The translations under genes were made by a program, and so were the position numbers. DNA of 8,308 nt from contig CALMBE010000435.1 of NCBI GenBank assembly GCA_937860165.1, positions 1 through 8,308 on the forward strand, given 5' to 3'. This DNA comes from an uncultured Planctomycetaceae bacterium (GTDB lineage Bacteria; Planctomycetota; Planctomycetia; Pirellulales; Lacipirellulaceae). Below, piece after piece: positions 1 to 5,763 of this stretch. The first letter of the stretch is position 1; every line of letters starts with the position of its first letter. The notes under the pieces were generated by a model. It saw only the letters and a list, made by a program, of their open reading frames with translations, was not told the origin of the DNA and did not search any database.

Positions 1-1038
1 GTGATGGTGGGGATTGTCTTGGCAACCGTCTTGAACTTCTGGGCCATCGCCCGGGTCCGCTCATGGAATCCCTCGCAGGATGCCGTCCCTCGACTCAGTG
101 ATACACCCTCCGAAGGGTCGGCCAATTCAAGCGCAGCGGCGACCTCCCGGAATTCCCTGGAAGTCTGGGACAACCCTATCCTGTGGAGAGAAATATGCAC
201 TTGGGCCTACGGCAAGAAAATTGTTGTCGTGCGACTCGCCTACCTCTTGATTTTCGCTATCTGCGCGGCGGCACTCTATGCAAACCTAACCGAGGAAGCC
301 GTGGGGCAGGATCGCCATAGCTTCCTGCCAAGCCTGGCCAAGCCCCTGCTTCCGCTGTCAGTGATCGGGTTGATCCTGGTCAATGCCTTGGCCGTCACCT
401 CACTCACCAACGAACGTGACCTCCGCGCGTTGGACTTGCTTCTCGTAACCGATCTCTCACCCAAGGAGATCATCTACGGAAAACTCGGTGGTGTGTTTTA
501 CAATTCCAAGGAAATGATCCTGCTGCCGTTGTTGCTGGCGGGAATGCTTTGGATGTTCGATCAACTCTCGGCAGAGAACTTAATCTTCCTGATCCTCTCG
601 TTCCTGGTTCTGAATGCCTTTGCCGCGATGCTGGGGATTCATTGCGGCATGACCTATGCCGTGTCGCAATCCGCCGTGGGGGTGAGCCTGGGATCACTCT
701 TGTTTTTGCTCTTGGGGATCGCCGTTTGTATGCGAATGATGATGGCGTTTCAGAATTCGTTCACTTACCAACTCCAGGCCTTCGTGGCCTTCATGGTTTG
801 TGGCGGAGCGGGCATGTTCTACGCCCTCGGAATACGCAATCCTTCCCGCGCAATTGCACTAGCTTCGGGAATCACACCGTTTGCCACTTATATCGTGATC
901 ACCAACTTTTTCCAGCATAGTTACGGTGCCGCATTCCTCGTGACACTGGTAACCTATTCCTTTGCTACCGCGGCGATGTTAGTCCCGGCGGTTTACGAAT
1001 TCGACGTCGCCACTGGACGAACCACCAGTCAAGATTGA
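1..1038 (+). CDS. ABC-2 family transporter permease, C-terminal part (5' end outside window)
   Basis: This is an integral membrane subunit of an ABC exporter. The substrate cannot be told from the sequence. The reading frame is open from base 1, and its first codon (GTG) falls inside a hydrophobic stretch (residues 1-17 of the fragment), so it is very likely internal and the gene starts upstream. After that membrane segment comes a polar linker rich in Ser, Ala and Thr (about 22-52), then the motif NPILWRE (58-64) and a basic patch before the next helix. The signature ERDLRALDLLLVTDLSPKEI (138-157), followed by the GK of IIYGKLGG, is the usual cytoplasmic ABC-2 permease element ('ER..G.LDLLL.TPLS..EI..GK'). 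About six further hydrophobic segments follow, near residues 74-96, 115-135, 170-186, 192-217, 224-247 and 258-330. The layout suggests two permease modules fused in one chain, with the second one visible here. The partner ATPase is not in the window. The CNNM gene starts 68 bp downstream with no obvious hairpin between, so read-through is possible. Confidence 0.85.
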   Translation: MMVGIVLATVLNFWAIARVRSWNPSQDAVPRLSDTPSEGSANSSAAATSRNSLEVWDNPILWREICTWAYGKKIVVVRLAYLLIFAICAAALYANLTEEAVGQDRHSFLPSLAKPLLPLSVIGLILVNALAVTSLTNERDLRALDLLLVTDLSPKEIIYGKLGGVFYNSKEMILLPLLLAGMLWMFDQLSAENLIFLILSFLVLNAFAAMLGIHCGMTYAVSQSAVGVSLGSLLFLLLGIAVCMRMMMAFQNSFTYQLQAFVAFMVCGGAGMFYALGIRNPSRAIALASGITPFATYIVITNFFQHSYGAAFLVTLVTYSFATAAMLVPAVYEFDVATGRTTSQD

Positions 1039-1106
1039 ATGCACCACCGCCTTTCCCTACACCACTAATATTTTTCGTCTGCTGAACACGTTGATAGAGT
1101 TTTACC

Positions 1107-2369
1107 GTGCTGCTCCTGCAAGACTATGGAAGTGCCTTCGCCGCAATGGCTTTGCTTGTCGTTGCCTCGGCATTTTTCGCTTGCAGCGAAGCAGCATTGT
1201 TTTCCTTGCGAGCCGAGGATCGGCGTTCGCTCAAAGAAGGCTCACCCGTTCAACGGGCGGCGGTGCATCTACTGGACAATCCAGCCCGGTTGCTGATGGC
1301 GGTCTTATTTTGGAACCTGATCGCCAACATCGCTTATTTTTCCCTGGCCTCGATCGTGAGTATCCGCTTGCAAGAACTTCATCGCCACACCGAAGCGGGG
1401 TTGGTGGCGGTTGCTTCTCTGGTAATTCTCATCCTGTTTGGCGAGCTGGCCCCTAAAACGATTGGCGTGATGGCACCCCGACTGATGTCGGCAATCGTAA
1501 GTCTCCCCATGGCGGCTTCCGTGCGACTTTTCGCACCGCTGGACCCCATCTTTTCTACCGTCCACCATGCACTTCGCAGAATGTTGTTTCCAACCTTTCA
1601 GGTAGAACCCTACCTCGAACTCGCCGACTTGGAACAGGCGATCACCGTTTCCACTCCCAACGAAGAACTTGCCGATCAAGAACGCTCGGCCCTGCAAAAC
1701 ATCGTGCTGCTCTCGGACCTCACCGCCGAGGAGCTCATGAGCCCCCGGACCCAGTACCAAACGTTCACCCCGCCGGTGTCTCTCGAAGACCTCGACGGGG
1801 TGCTCCCTCGTAGTGGTTACTTACTGGTGACGGAACCGAAAAGTGAAGAGATCGCAGGGGCGATTCCGTTGAAGTTCCTGTCCACGATTCCCCGCAATCA
1901 TCTGGAAGACTTTGCCCAAGGGGTGGTGTATGTTCCCTGGTGTGCAAGTGTCGCCTCGGTGTTTGACACTTTGAATGCCCGAGATTTCGAGGTCGCTGCC
2001 ATTGTCAATGAGTTCGGCGAGACCATTGGCATCGTCACCCTCGAAGATCTTCTCCAAACTATCTTTGAAGACGAATCGAGTCGCAGTGACCGACTGATGG
2101 CGACTGCCTCGATCCGCCAAGTAGGGGACCAGTTGTGGCGGGTCACGGGAATGACGAGCCTTCGCCGCTTGAGCCGCACTTTCGAGGTCACTCTTCCCAA
2201 GTGCAAGAGCACCACGGTCGCCGGAATTGTGCAAGAGGTTCTGCAACGACTCCCCGATCCGGGGGATGTCGCCGAGTGGGGACCTTTTCGCTTTCAAGTC
2301 TTGGAATCCTCGGAAGCCCGAAAGATGCTGCTCGAACTAGAACTCCGCCCCAATCCGGAGGAGTCGTAA
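1107..2369 (+). CDS. CNNM/DUF21 transporter-like protein with CBS pair and CorC_HlyC domain
   Basis: This is a membrane protein of the CNNM/CorC (HlyC/CorC) family, which is linked to Mg2+/Co2+ transport or its control. Its 420 residues match the usual 400-450. The CNNM membrane domain spans about residues 8-165: the first helix carries FACSEAALFSL (24-34), the family's small-residue/Ser-Glu motif, and FGELAPKTIG (111-120) is the conserved GE.xPK motif. A CBS pair follows. It begins near MSPRTQ (211-216), and its second half ends in IVNEFGETIGIVTLEDLLQ (299-317), the family hallmark. The C-terminal CorC_HlyC domain is about 330-412 (WRVTGMTSLRRLSRTF, then GPFRF). I kept the GTG start at 1107 because it leaves about 10 residues before helix 1. 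An in-frame ATG at 1146 would start inside helix 1, and neither start has a clear Shine-Dalgarno site. The stop codon overlaps the start of the next CNNM gene (TAATG). The transported ion is inference. Confidence 0.92.
   Translation: MLLLQDYGSAFAAMALLVVASAFFACSEAALFSLRAEDRRSLKEGSPVQRAAVHLLDNPARLLMAVLFWNLIANIAYFSLASIVSIRLQELHRHTEAGLVAVASLVILILFGELAPKTIGVMAPRLMSAIVSLPMAASVRLFAPLDPIFSTVHHALRRMLFPTFQVEPYLELADLEQAITVSTPNEELADQERSALQNIVLLSDLTAEELMSPRTQYQTFTPPVSLEDLDGVLPRSGYLLVTEPKSEEIAGAIPLKFLSTIPRNHLEDFAQGVVYVPWCASVASVFDTLNARDFEVAAIVNEFGETIGIVTLEDLLQTIFEDESSRSDRLMATASIRQVGDQLWRVTGMTSLRRLSRTFEVTLPKCKSTTVAGIVQEVLQRLPDPGDVAEWGPFRFQVLESSEARKMLLELELRPNPEES
2357..2363 (+). promoter_or_regulatory. Ribosome binding site for the second CNNM gene
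   Basis: GGAGGAG lies 5 bases before the ATG at 2369, inside the last codons of the preceding CNNM gene. It is the strongest Shine-Dalgarno site in the window. It settles the start of the downstream gene, whose open frame otherwise extends 78 codons back into its neighbour. Confidence 0.85.
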
Positions 2370-3334
2370 TGCTCTTTGCTACCTTGCTGTTTTTAATCGG
2401 CCTCGTGCTTAGTGCATTTTTTAGCGGCACGGAGACGGGTTTCTATCGCGCTACGAGGGTACGCTTTGCCATCGAAGCCTCGACCGGGAATTGGAAGTCG
2501 CGCTTCCTGCTCTGGCTGGGACACCAACCCACGATTTTTGTCGGAACCGGGCTGGTAGGAAACAACTTGGCAAATTACCTGATCTCGCTGAGCATCGTGA
2601 TCTTCTCGCAACGTCTCTATCCGCGGGGTGGACTACTCGTGGAACTACTGGGACCGATCGTGGTGGCGCCCATAATCGTTTTGTTCGGGGAGCTGCTTCC
2701 CAAGAGCTTGTACTTCGACGCTCCGAATCGGCTCTTGAAGACATCTGCGATTCCCTTAGTTTTCTTCAATTGCCTATTCGCCCCCGCCACGGCCCTGTTG
2801 TGGCTTGTAAGTCGCGTAGTTCAATTGATTACGCGAGATTCTCCCCAAACCATGAAAATGCAACTCGCCCGACGCGAGCTCGCTGAACTTCTTACCGAGG
2901 GACATGAGGCCGGGATCTTAAAGCCTGCCCAACAGACGCTTGCACAGGCGATGTTGGTGGTGGCGGGGTTGCCGGTCAAGAATTTTGCGTCTTCCAGCGG
3001 ACGAGTCGTACGAGTAACGACCACAATGAGTAAAAGCGATGTCTTGCGGATCGCTCAACACCACCGTCGTGCCTTGCTCCCCGTGGAAGATGTGCAAAAC
3101 AAGCGACAACTTGTGGGCTACTTGCGAATGATGGACCTCTATCTGGATAGTTCTCCCACCCTCCCCGAGCCGAAACCGCTGGTTGAGTTGGCTGAAAATC
3201 TGTCCTGCTTGGCTGCACTGAGAAAGCTGGGCGCTTCGGGCGATGCCTTGGGCCATGTCGTCACTGGCGACAACAAGACAGTCGGCTTCGTGACCGGTCG
3301 TGAACTTCGCCTGGCACTCCTGCAGGCGACGTAA
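2369..3334 (+). CDS. Second CNNM/DUF21 protein with CBS pair, no CorC_HlyC domain
   Basis: This is a paralogue-like partner of the upstream CNNM protein, 321 residues long. The start is the ATG in the TAATG overlap, supported by the GGAGGAG site just before it. The CNNM membrane domain covers about residues 1-155: LSAFFSGTETGFYRATRVR (14-32) is the canonical first-helix motif and keeps the Ser-Gly-x-Glu-Thr core better than the upstream gene does. FGELLPKSLYF (106-116) is the conserved GE.xPK element. A degenerate CBS pair spans about 205-318, with a GYLRMMDLYL strand-helix at 250-259 and VGFVTGRELRLALL at 305-318. The chain stops straight after CBS2, so the C-terminal CorC_HlyC module of its neighbour is absent. 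The 1-bp overlap implies translational coupling, and the two products may form a mixed dimer, since CNNM proteins are dimeric. That pairing and any ion specificity are inference. The gene ends 3 bases before a large inverted repeat. Confidence 0.9.
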   Translation: MLFATLLFLIGLVLSAFFSGTETGFYRATRVRFAIEASTGNWKSRFLLWLGHQPTIFVGTGLVGNNLANYLISLSIVIFSQRLYPRGGLLVELLGPIVVAPIIVLFGELLPKSLYFDAPNRLLKTSAIPLVFFNCLFAPATALLWLVSRVVQLITRDSPQTMKMQLARRELAELLTEGHEAGILKPAQQTLAQAMLVVAGLPVKNFASSSGRVVRVTTTMSKSDVLRIAQHHRRALLPVEDVQNKRQLVGYLRMMDLYLDSSPTLPEPKPLVELAENLSCLAALRKLGASGDALGHVVTGDNKTVGFVTGRELRLALLQAT

Positions 3335-3337
3335 AAG

Positions 3338-3396
3338 GGCGCTAGTTAACTGGCGCTAGCAACGGCTCCGGAAACTAGCGCCTGGCGCCTAGCGCC
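3338..3396. repeat. GGCGCTAG inverted repeat filling a convergent junction; possible bidirectional terminator
   Basis: Two 22-bp arms (3338-3359 and 3375-3396) flank a 15-nt loop. Each arm begins and ends with the octamer GGCGCTAG (or its complement CTAGCGCC), at 3338-3345, 3352-3359, 3375-3382 and 3389-3396. The 6-nt middles do not pair: one arm has TTAACT, the other TGGCGC. A-rich bases precede the left arm and TTATTT follows the right arm, as expected for a terminator working on both strands. The element occupies nearly all of the 62 bp between the plus-strand CNNM stop (3332-3334) and the minus-strand stop codon (3397-3399). The pairing is seen directly. Terminator function is inferred from position, and the octamer repetition also suggests a dispersed REP-like element. 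Confidence 0.75.
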
Positions 3397-3636
3397 TTAT
3401 TTGCTGTAACCCAGTGATTTCATCACTCCGAGCATTTCTTCAAAATCTATGAATCGGCGACGGTGACGAAGCTTGTAAGAATCGATCGCCCGAGCTAGTT
3501 CGGCGGCATCTGCCGAGAGTTCGTCGTGGCTATTGGCAAACTGCCGACGCTCTCTGCCTGGGAGGTTGCTATCGTGGAAGGAATCGCGACGATCGACAAA
3601 ACTCTCGGCAAGATTGGGGGTAGCGATGGCGCTCAT
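3397..3636 (-). CDS. Small basic conserved-looking hypothetical protein (79 aa)
   Basis: I cannot assign a function. The protein has 79 residues with no signal peptide or membrane segment, so it is probably cytoplasmic. It has a polar N-terminus (1-27), a charged patch GRERRQFANSHDEL (27-40), then a helix-prone region where LARAIDSYKLRHRRRFIDFE (47-66) runs into EEMLGVMKSLGYSK at the C-terminus. From memory, small proteins with this RRQF.NSH..L, AID.YK..HRRRFI..EEML and SLGY arrangement occur widely in Pirellulales-type planctomycetes; I could not check this. The ATG at 3636 is chosen because AAGAGGAA sits 6 bases upstream of it. A start 19 codons earlier (3693) adds only low-complexity Pro/aromatic residues. 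The gene is downstream of the TPR gene on the same strand but separated by 223 bp of structured DNA, so it probably has its own promoter. The Arg/His-rich centre would allow nucleic-acid binding, but that is a guess. Confidence 0.72.
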   Translation of the reverse strand: MSAIATPNLAESFVDRRDSFHDSNLPGRERRQFANSHDELSADAAELARAIDSYKLRHRRRFIDFEEMLGVMKSLGYSK

Positions 3637-3642
3637 GGCGGG

Positions 3643-3650
3643 TTCCTCTT
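3643..3650 (-). promoter_or_regulatory. Ribosome binding site for the 79-residue protein
   Basis: On the minus strand this reads AAGAGGAA, 6 bases before the ATG at 3636. It favours the 79-residue start over the longer 98-residue reading. Confidence 0.65.
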
Positions 3651-3671
3651 GGGAGTAGGGAAATTGAGGCG

Positions 3672-3706
3672 GGATTCGTGACCAATGAAACATACCTCAC
3701 GATTCC
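3672..3706. repeat. Stem-loop upstream of the 79-residue gene
   Basis: GGATTCGTGA (3672-3681) pairs with TCACGATTCC (3697-3706) in 9 of 10 positions across a 15-nt loop. Read on the minus strand, it lies 35 nt before the start codon of the small gene, so it could sit in its 5' leader or promoter. No T-run follows on either side, so it is not a classical terminator. Its function is unknown. Confidence 0.5.
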
Positions 3707-3735
3707 TGCTCAGGGCCAAGCGACTCGGGTGCTAA

Positions 3736-3767
3736 GGTGCGATTGGAAGGGTTGTATCAATCGCACC
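3736..3767. repeat. Perfect 10-bp stem-loop between the two minus-strand genes
   Basis: GGTGCGATTG (3736-3745) and CAATCGCACC (3758-3767) are exact reverse complements with a 12-nt spacer. This could be an operator-like dyad or an RNA hairpin between the TPR gene and the small gene. There is no U-tract on either strand, so intrinsic termination is not well supported. Confidence 0.55.
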
Positions 3768-3789
3768 AGTCAGATTGCTATGTTGAGGC

Positions 3790-3855
3790 ACGAGTTGCGA
3801 GTTTCGTGGCGCGAGTCAAGAATTACCAACTCGCAACTCGTAACTCGAAACTCCT
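3790..3855. repeat. Opposed heptamer arrays (CGAGTTN / AACTCGN) forming an inverted repeat
   Basis: The left side runs in a 7-nt register: CGAGTTG, CGAGTTT, CGTGGCG (degenerate), CGAGTCA (3791-3818). After a 9-nt spacer, the right side runs in the complementary sense: AACTCGC, AACTCGT, AACTCGA, AACTCCT (3828-3855). The best pairing is an exact 14-bp stem (3790-3803 with 3828-3841). Slipped pairings one unit over are possible, for example GCGAGT 3811-3816 with ACTCGC 3829-3834. The array starts 4 bp beyond the TPR gene's stop codon, where its terminator would be expected. The repeat register is seen directly; a terminator or dispersed-repeat role is inference. Confidence 0.7.
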
Positions 3856-3859
3856 CACT

Positions 3860-4780
3860 CTATTGGCGGATAATTGTTTCGACTTGGACAGTCGGTGACT
3901 CCACCGGTTGTTCGAGCTGCGCGAGCATCACCCGGCTTGGCTCGTGTCCGGCATCGATTGCCAGTGCCATCCGCAGCGTGTTGGTTGCTGAATCACGTTG
4001 TCCGGCAGCTTGTTCGGCCTGAGCAAGTTGGAATAATAGCTCGGGCTGGGGCTGACCGCGAACACTGGCAGCATGGAGCGATTCGACGGCCTCGAAGTGG
4101 CGACCAAGAGAATTGTAAGCCAAGCCCTCCATCCACAGCGCTTCCTGGGGCTCTTCCCCAGGCGGGAACGAATCGAGCAGACAATGCAGAGTCGACAGAC
4201 TCCGCTGCGGTCTGCCGAGTTCGTATTGAATCTGAGCAATCTCCAAGAGTGCATCCGTGTCTTGGGGAGAGTGTTGGAGCGATTTCTGGATATCCGCCAA
4301 AGCGCGTTCCATTTCGCCTCGTCGTCGGTACACCCGCCCGCGCAAAGCCCAAGCTCCAGCCAACGTCGGGTCGATGCGAATGGCCTCTTCGGCTCGCTCC
4401 ATGGCCCGATCGGCAGCCCCCAAAGCTAGGAGCATTTCTCCATCGCGGACAATCGTGGGTGCATGCCGCGGATCAAGCCGTACCGCGGCCTCCATGTGAA
4501 CCACAGCATCCCGATGCGACCCTTGCTGCCAGAGCACCTCGGCCAGGTTCTTGCGTGCGTCGCCATCTGTGGGACTGGCCTCGACGGCATTAGTGAGCAA
4601 TGTTTCGGCTCGTTCCCATTGGCCAACTTCCATGGCGGAAACCCCTTCCCGCGAAAGTTGTCGGCAAGTCGCTAGTGATTCGGGGACAAGTTTTTTCTTG
4701 TGCAGTGCGCAGCCGCACGCTGCAATCACTGAGAAAGTCATTGCCAGCCAAAACAAAATGGAACGAAAGCCATCAAACAT
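3860..4780 (-). CDS. TPR-repeat lipoprotein
   Basis: This is a probable envelope lipoprotein made almost entirely of tetratricopeptide repeats, so it is likely a protein-protein interaction scaffold. The partner is unknown. The 306 residues begin with a signal peptide (FRSILFWLAMTFSVIAAC, 5-22) that ends in an IAAC lipobox, making Cys22 the likely lipidated residue; KKK at 28-30 follows. About seven TPR units of roughly 34 residues follow, near 36-69, 73-103, 107-138, 141-172, 175-206, 212-240 and 246-277. Typical TPR residues are visible, such as NLAEVLWQQGSHRDAV (78-93) with a terminal 'RLDP' (101-104), and RGRVYRRRGEMERAL (147-161). A short non-repeat tail ends the protein. The open frame extends 31 codons further (to 4873), but I chose the ATG at 4780 because it puts the signal peptide at the N-terminus. 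There is no strong Shine-Dalgarno site. The gene is divergent from the 4992 gene. Confidence 0.85.
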   Translation of the reverse strand: MFDGFRSILFWLAMTFSVIAACGCALHKKKLVPESLATCRQLSREGVSAMEVGQWERAETLLTNAVEASPTDGDARKNLAEVLWQQGSHRDAVVHMEAAVRLDPRHAPTIVRDGEMLLALGAADRAMERAEEAIRIDPTLAGAWALRGRVYRRRGEMERALADIQKSLQHSPQDTDALLEIAQIQYELGRPQRSLSTLHCLLDSFPPGEEPQEALWMEGLAYNSLGRHFEAVESLHAASVRGQPQPELLFQLAQAEQAAGQRDSATNTLRMALAIDAGHEPSRVMLAQLEQPVESPTVQVETIIRQ

Positions 4781-4991
4781 CGCGTGGAGAATTTCCAAGA
4801 GGCCCCGGGTTGCGGCGGGAATGGTACCAAGTGGGGCAACCCATCCACAACGCCACTCGCAGGCCATGGGCAACCAGAGAGGGGGGCGTTAGAATGCCAG
4901 AGGTTTTTGGTTAGTCGGTGCCGCTGCGGAGCCGATAGCAACGGTTTTCACTCTAGAACCCGGCGTCGAAAGCTGCCGGCCATTGTTCCCG
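4781..4991. other. Divergent intergenic region between the TPR gene and the 149-aa gene
   Basis: These 211 bp separate two outward-facing starts and should contain promoters for both, but I could not pick out a convincing -35/-10 pair. A 7-bp inverted repeat (GGGTTGC 4807-4813, GCAACCC 4836-4842) surrounds the 8-bp palindrome TGGTACCA (4822-4829), about 27 bp upstream of the TPR start. It could be an operator, but it is short enough to be chance. Confidence 0.35.
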
Positions 4992-5441
4992 ATGCCAGCG
5001 TCGTTCGATAATTTAGGGGTACGATTTGATTATCCAGAAAACTGGACGGTCGAGGATATTTCCGACTCGAGCAACTCCCAGCAGGTTGTCCTATCGAGCC
5101 CTTACACGGCTTTCTGCCAGCTAAGCAGGCACCCAGCCGAGACCCCCCTGGAGCCCCTTTTTGACGAGGCCCTCAGTGCGCTGCGGACCGATTACCGAGA
5201 AATCGAAGTCGAGCCGGACGACGAAGTTCTCGAAGGCTGGCAGCTTCAAGGCTTCTCGGTCAGTTTCTTTTATCTCGATCTCATCAATACCTGTTGGCTC
5301 AGGGGCTTCCGAACGCCCCGGGCTACTTATTTGGTTCTCTTTCAGGCGGAGGATCGCGATTTCACCAGAACTGCCCTGGTTTTTCGGGCGATTCTGACAG
5401 GTTTGATCCGCAATCTGGCCGAGGATGACGCCAAGAGCTAA
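4992..5441 (+). CDS. Hypothetical protein, possibly Mog1/PsbP/DcrB-like fold (149 aa)
   Basis: No function can be assigned. The 149 residues show no signal peptide or membrane helix, so the product looks soluble and cytoplasmic. The N-terminal pattern LGVRFDYPENWTVEDI (8-23), with a following run of alternating hydrophobic and polar strands, resembles the 'F.YP..W.V' opening of the Mog1/PsbP/DcrB (DUF1795-like) alpha/beta fold. The middle is acidic (DYREIEVEPDDEVLEGW), and a strand-rich region with GFSVSFFYLDL follows. The end has a helix matching the usual 'F..IL.GL..' closing element of that fold (AILTGLIRNLAED). The ATG at 4992 is preferred over a TTG three codons earlier; neither has a recognisable Shine-Dalgarno site. 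The gene stands alone, divergent from the TPR gene and 322 bp before the mla operon. The fold assignment is pattern-based inference and moderately weak. Confidence 0.7.
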   Translation: MPASFDNLGVRFDYPENWTVEDISDSSNSQQVVLSSPYTAFCQLSRHPAETPLEPLFDEALSALRTDYREIEVEPDDEVLEGWQLQGFSVSFFYLDLINTCWLRGFRTPRATYLVLFQAEDRDFTRTALVFRAILTGLIRNLAEDDAKS

Positions 5442-5763
5442 GTTTCCAGTCGAGTTTTTCGATCTCGATGCTGATTCTGGTAGAGACCTGGGAAAATCGC
5501 CTGCCCTATATTGCCTAAATATCCAACTTACTTGAATCGGCAAACTCGACTCAAGCAGCAATCTCATCAAGGTCGAAGAGAGAGCAAGGTTCTTTCCTTG
5601 GCCTGCAAGTGCTCCGTCAAAGCCAAGAATTCTGGTTGAAGGCAGAGTAGCACGACTCTCCGAGTCGTGAGCTCACGAGTCGGAGACTCGTGTTACTCTG
5701 AACACAACCCGAACTTCTGACCCTGACATTGTACTAGCCACTATCTTCTAGCCCCAGTAAATC
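5442..5763. other. Gene-free region upstream of the mla operon
   Basis: I see no credible coding frame in these 322 bp. Near the left end a 10-bp inverted repeat with a long spacer (AGTCGAGTTT 5448-5457, AAACTCGACT 5542-5551) could bring the 3' end of the preceding transcript into a stem. The main element is the 56-bp palindrome at 5644-5699. The 64 bp between the palindrome and the mlaE-like start should hold the operon promoter or leader. The best -10-like hexamer, TATCTT (5742-5747), lacks a correctly spaced -35, so no promoter is called. Confidence 0.55.
5644..5699. repeat. 56-bp near-perfect palindrome composed of two 8-bp hairpins
   Basis: Bases 5644-5671 pair with 5672-5699 in 25 of 28 positions around a central GAGCTC. 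Each half is also its own hairpin: CACGACTC/GAGTCGTG with loop TCC (5651-5669), and CACGAGTC/GACTCGTG with loop GGA (5674-5692). Two of the three mismatches in the long palindrome (5656/5687 and 5664/5679) come from a single C-G to G-C swap that keeps both small hairpins intact. It lies 65 bp upstream of the mlaE-like start. The form resembles BIME/REP twin palindromes mobilised by REP-associated transposases, but no such transposase is in the window. Function is unknown. Confidence 0.8.

Noticed and set aside
2135..2368. A longer N-terminus for the second CNNM protein
   Set aside because: The extension overlaps the CorC_HlyC region of the upstream gene in another frame and reads as non-protein-like, Arg/Gly/Ser-rich sequence. 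The GGAGGAG site and the ATG at 2369 give the normal CNNM N-terminus.
3790..3855. CRISPR-like array
   Set aside because: The units are 7 nt without spacers and appear in opposite orientations on the two sides, which is not a CRISPR arrangement.
3678..4022. A 114-codon plus-strand open frame crossing the stem-loop region
   Set aside because: It runs through the inverted repeats and into the antisense of the TPR gene, and its composition shows no protein-like pattern.
3874..4593. A 239-codon open frame on the plus strand
   Set aside because: It lies opposite the TPR repeats, and its translation is rich in Arg, Pro and Ser with no recognisable motif. The minus-strand TPR pattern is unambiguous.
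3397..4780. Toxin-antitoxin pair or two-gene operon made of the small protein and the TPR protein
   Set aside because: The genes are 223 bp apart with structured DNA between. The TPR protein is a secreted-type lipoprotein, and neither protein has toxin or antitoxin motifs.
5723..5747. Promoter upstream of the mlaE-like gene (CTGACA with TATCTT)
   Set aside because: The two hexamers are only 13 bp apart, too short for a standard sigma70-type promoter, and nothing else supports it.
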